DNA from: JBEKYH01 sp049511115
Lineage (GTDB): Bacteria > Planctomycetota > Phycisphaerae > Tepidisphaerales > Tepidisphaeraceae
Direction of reading: 5' to 3'
Length of the DNA: 15,765 nt
NCBI GenBank assembly: GCA_049511115.1
Contig: JBEKYH010000052.1
Coordinates: 1-15,765, forward strand
Part shown: piece by piece, positions 13,442-15,765 of the stretch
Layout: every line of letters starts with the position of its first letter
How positions within the stretch are numbered: the first letter of the stretch is position 1
Translations under genes and position numbers: made by a program
The notes under the pieces: model-generated
Databases searched by the model: none
What the model was told of the DNA's origin: nothing
The model's input: the letters and a program-made list of their open reading frames with translations, nothing else

Positions 13442-15130
13442 ATGAGAATCCTGGTTGTCGATGACCTGGCGATCATTCGCGACCCGATCGTCGCCGCCCT
13501 CAACGGCGCCGGTCATGATGTCGTCGGCGCCGCCGACGGCGCCGCGGCGCTGGCCTGCCTCAAATCCCACAAACCCGATCTTCTGTTACTGGACATCCAG
13601 CTTCCCGACATCAGCGGACTGAAAGTGCTGCGCCGGGTGCGAAGCGATCCCGCCACCGCGCGGCTCCCCGTGATTCTCCTCAGCGCCGACGAAACGCGCG
13701 ATTCGATCGTCTCGGCGAGAAAACTGAATGTTCAGGGATATCTCCTTAAATCACGTTTTTCCATGAAGGAGTTGCTCGCCCGCATGGACAAATTTGATCC
13801 CGCGAAGGCGCCTCCGCCCCAATCGCAGGTTTCCCCGCCGCCGGCCACGGATTCCCGTCCAATCGCGGAAATCCCCCAACTGCTCACGCGCGACGAGTTT
13901 CTCGCGCGCACGAAATCCGTGCTGGAAGCCAAGACGCTGTCCGGCGTGGTAACGCAGGTGATTGCCCTGGCGACTTCGCCGCGGACGGACCTTGCGGACC
14001 TGGCCAAGCTGGTCAGCAAGGACGCCGTTCTGACAACGCGGGTCCTGCAAGCCGCGAACAGCGCCGGCTATCGCTCGGCCAAGGGCGCCGTAACCACCAT
14101 CGCCGACGCCATCCGCCAGGTCGGTTGCAGCCGCATCCGCAACATCGCCGCCGCCGTCGGCATTTTCCAGGCCATGCCCGAAACCTCCGCCGATGGTTTC
14201 AATCCCATCCGCTGCTGGCAGCATTCCTTCGCCGTCGCCCAATTGTGCGAATTGCTGGCCGGCCCAAGCGGCCAGAAATCCGGCGCCGCTTATCTGGTGG
14301 GCCTCTGCCATGACCTGGGCGAGATAGTCCTGCGCACCTTGTTCGGCAAGGAATATCAGCAGATCATCGAAATCGAAAATTCAACGGCTCATCCCCGCGA
14401 AGTCCTTGAGATTCGCATGCTGGGCATGGCGCACGGCGAACTCGTGAGCGCGATCCTCAATTCCTTCGGCCTGCCCGAGGCGGTGCGCAAACCCATCGAA
14501 TCGTTCCACGCCGCCGGCAACGCGAATTCATTGGGAGCTCCCGGCACGTTGGAAGGCATCCTTCGCGTCGCCGAGTGGTATGCCAACGGCCTGTTGCTGG
14601 CTTCTTCTGAGACGGCTGAACTGAATCTGTTGACCGCCGCCCAATGCACGTCCGCTATCGGATCGGCCCAACCCCTGCGTCCCGATACGCAGACCCTGCG
14701 CGGCGAGATCATGGCTCTCACCGGCATGCTCGCCAAGCTCTCTCCCGCCGAGGAAGCGGAACTGACCAAGCCCCTTCTCGCCGCCGGCGAAAATAACGTC
14801 TGGGTCGCGCGTGACGCGGCGATGTCGCCGCTGGATTCCGTTTCCGCCGCCCTCTCCTGCCTGACGCGGGCACATATAAAAGACCGGCTTCCCACCGCCG
14901 CCGAAGCGGAGGATATGGACGGCCTGGTCATCGCCGGCGACAAGGCGTTGCAGGAGGCCGCCGCAAGCCTGGATCGCGTGGCGAGAACTTCCCTGCCAAC
15001 GCTGCGAATCATTCCCGCCAACAGCGAGCATGCAGACCCTCAGGCCCTGCGCTGCCCAATCGCGCTATCCCAAATCCACGCCTTTTGCGCTGCCCTAACC
15101 GAGCGCGGCAAGGGGCGCAAAGTCGCATAG
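13442..15130 (+). CDS. Response regulator with HDOD domain and a long C-terminal extension
   Basis: A 562-residue REC-HDOD protein. The receiver (1-115) has Asp7/8, phospho-acceptor Asp51 in LLLLDIQLPDISG, Ser81 and Lys103 in LLKSRF. A Pro-rich linker (121-140) leads to an HDOD domain (about 155-358): LVSKDAVLTTRVLQAANSAGY (190-210), CWQHSFAVAQ (258-267), GLCHDLGE (287-294) and MAHGELVSAILNSFGLP (329-345). His261, His290/Asp291, His331 and His356 are kept. HDOD proteins usually act as signalling scaffolds and often lack enzyme activity. Residues 360-562 match nothing I recognise. I chose the ATG at 13442, where the receiver begins; a start at 13283 would place 53 residues inside the HD-GYP gene. 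It lies 19 bp after that gene, so it is the third gene of the operon and probably a second relay target. Confidence 0.88.
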   Translation: MRILVVDDLAIIRDPIVAALNGAGHDVVGAADGAAALACLKSHKPDLLLLDIQLPDISGLKVLRRVRSDPATARLPVILLSADETRDSIVSARKLNVQGYLLKSRFSMKELLARMDKFDPAKAPPPQSQVSPPPATDSRPIAEIPQLLTRDEFLARTKSVLEAKTLSGVVTQVIALATSPRTDLADLAKLVSKDAVLTTRVLQAANSAGYRSAKGAVTTIADAIRQVGCSRIRNIAAAVGIFQAMPETSADGFNPIRCWQHSFAVAQLCELLAGPSGQKSGAAYLVGLCHDLGEIVLRTLFGKEYQQIIEIENSTAHPREVLEIRMLGMAHGELVSAILNSFGLPEAVRKPIESFHAAGNANSLGAPGTLEGILRVAEWYANGLLLASSETAELNLLTAAQCTSAIGSAQPLRPDTQTLRGEIMALTGMLAKLSPAEEAELTKPLLAAGENNVWVARDAAMSPLDSVSAALSCLTRAHIKDRLPTAAEAEDMDGLVIAGDKALQEAAASLDRVARTSLPTLRIIPANSEHADPQALRCPIALSQIHAFCAALTERGKGRKVA

Positions 15131-15143
15131 GAAAAGCCTGCCC

Positions 15144-15232
15144 GTGACTTCCATGTTTGATAGTTAAACAGTCACCTCCAACATGGCCGGCCACTTGGTC
15201 CGCCAGTACAATTCGCAACAGTCGCAGCGAAT
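15144..15232. promoter_or_regulatory. Inverted repeats upstream of the GH27-like gene; possible operator
   Basis: Two arrangements are seen in this 115-bp gap. First, GTGACT (15144-15149) with AGTCAC (15170-15175), enclosing GTTT (15155-15158) and AAAC (15166-15169); CCATGTT (15151-15157) can instead pair with AACATGG (15180-15186). Second, ATTCGC (15211-15216) and GCGAAT (15227-15232), a perfect 6-bp repeat with a 10-bp spacer directly before the ribosome site. These could be operator sites of a sugar-responsive regulator or a terminator of the operon; no T-run is present. Confidence 0.35.
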
Positions 15233-15245
15233 CTGAGGGAACCTC

Positions 15246-15765
15246 ATGTCATTGAACCAACGCGTTTTCGGCTTTTTCGCGGCCATTTTCTTGTTCCAGG
15301 CCAGTGGGGCTTTCGCCCAAATTACAGCCCCCGGGCCATCGCCGGAGTTTTACCAGTGGGCACTGACCCCGCCGATGGGATGGAATTCCTGGGATTGTTA
15401 CGGCGCCGGCGTCAATCAGGACCAGACCCTGGCCAACGCCGACTACATGAACCAGAACCTCAAATCCCACGGCTGGAACGTCGTGACCATTGACATTCAA
15501 TGGTATGAGCCGCTGGCCCACACCGATCAATACCGGCGCAATGCCGTGCTCGTGACGGATGAAAACGGCCGCCTGCATCCGGCGCCCAACCGCTTTCCGC
15601 TGACGAAAGACACGAGTTCGTTCAAGCCGATCGCCGATTATCTGCACGCCAAGGGATTGAAATTCGGCCTTCATCTTTTGCGCGGCATTCCGCGCCAGGC
15701 GGTCGATCGTGACAACACGCCAATCCTGGGGACCAACCTTCATGCCGCGGACATCGCCGATAAGG
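15246..15765 (+). CDS. Secreted GH27-like alpha-galactosidase, 3' end outside window
   Basis: The first 173 residues of a glycoside hydrolase are present and the frame runs off the window. A signal peptide is clear: a short basic start, a hydrophobic core (8-18) and a probable cleavage GAFA|Q after residue 24. The mature part starts the (beta/alpha)8 barrel with LTPPMGWNSWDCYG (40-53), the hallmark of GH27 alpha-galactosidases and alpha-N-acetylgalactosaminidases, then ADYMNQNLKSHGW (65-77) and VVTIDIQWYEP (79-89). The usual substrate-binding DD pair reads Asp83-Ile84 here, and the next strand reads KFGLHLLRGIPRQAV (139-153), so it belongs to a divergent branch and the substrate is uncertain. 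The catalytic Asp residues lie beyond the window. The ATG at 15246 follows TGAGGGAA with good spacing. It is exported, probably for plant or algal polysaccharide use. Confidence 0.85.
   Translation, partial: MSLNQRVFGFFAAIFLFQASGAFAQITAPGPSPEFYQWALTPPMGWNSWDCYGAGVNQDQTLANADYMNQNLKSHGWNVVTIDIQWYEPLAHTDQYRRNAVLVTDENGRLHPAPNRFPLTKDTSSFKPIADYLHAKGLKFGLHLLRGIPRQAVDRDNTPILGTNLHAADIADK

Noticed and set aside
12178..13503. 441-codon open frame on the minus strand
   Set aside because: It is antisense to the kinase end and the whole HD-GYP gene, both with intact motifs on the plus strand; no motif is seen in the shadow product.

Overview
The window most likely comes from a Planctomycetota bacterium, probably of the Phycisphaerae/Tepidisphaera type. 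The evidence is a GC-rich genome and a large secreted protein that combines a subtilisin-like domain, an autotransporter-type beta-strand repeat, paired dockerin-like calcium loops and a PEP-CTERM tail. A very long cytosolic protein that I read as a pyrophosphate-dependent PEP carboxykinase and a secreted GH27-type glycosidase also fit. This assignment is inference from protein style, since no marker gene is present.

Layout: (1) 2-2572 (+), the 3' part of the surface protease, cut by the window edge. (2) 2541-3281 (-), an RluA-type pseudouridine synthase that converges on and overlaps the protease tail. (3) 3326-4273 (+), an aldo/keto reductase read divergently from the pseudouridine synthase. 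(4) 4309-4545 and 4805-5059 (-), two small paralogous proteins of unknown function, with an imperfect 15-bp-stem palindrome between them. (5) 5060-5720, a 660-bp gene-free stretch with a GC-rich REP-like palindrome and, ending 23 nt before the next gene, a nested three-stem structure of about 107 nt. (6) 5721-9182 (+), the putative PPi-type PEP carboxykinase, with a long hairpin over its stop codon. (7) 9369-15130 (+), a tightly packed three-gene signalling operon: a membrane hybrid histidine kinase (HisKA-HATPase-REC-REC-HPt), a REC-HD-GYP cyclic-di-GMP phosphodiesterase and a REC-HDOD protein. (8) 15246 to the edge (+), the 5' part of a secreted GH27-like alpha-galactosidase.

How the genes may work together: the kinase, HD-GYP and HDOD genes look like a complete phosphorelay. 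The membrane sensor passes phosphate through two receiver domains and an HPt domain to two separate receiver-output proteins, one of which would lower cyclic-di-GMP. The PPi-PEPCK would link oxaloacetate and PEP pools using pyrophosphate, and its structured leader suggests possible RNA-level control. The protease and the glycosidase are exported and fit a polymer-degrading lifestyle. The other genes look like independent neighbours.

The items most worth a second look are the structured leader of the PPi-PEPCK, the duplicated small-protein pair with its palindrome, the substituted catalytic Asp of the protease, and the unusual active-site motif of the GH27-like enzyme. No tRNA, rRNA, CRISPR array, transposase or prophage gene was seen.
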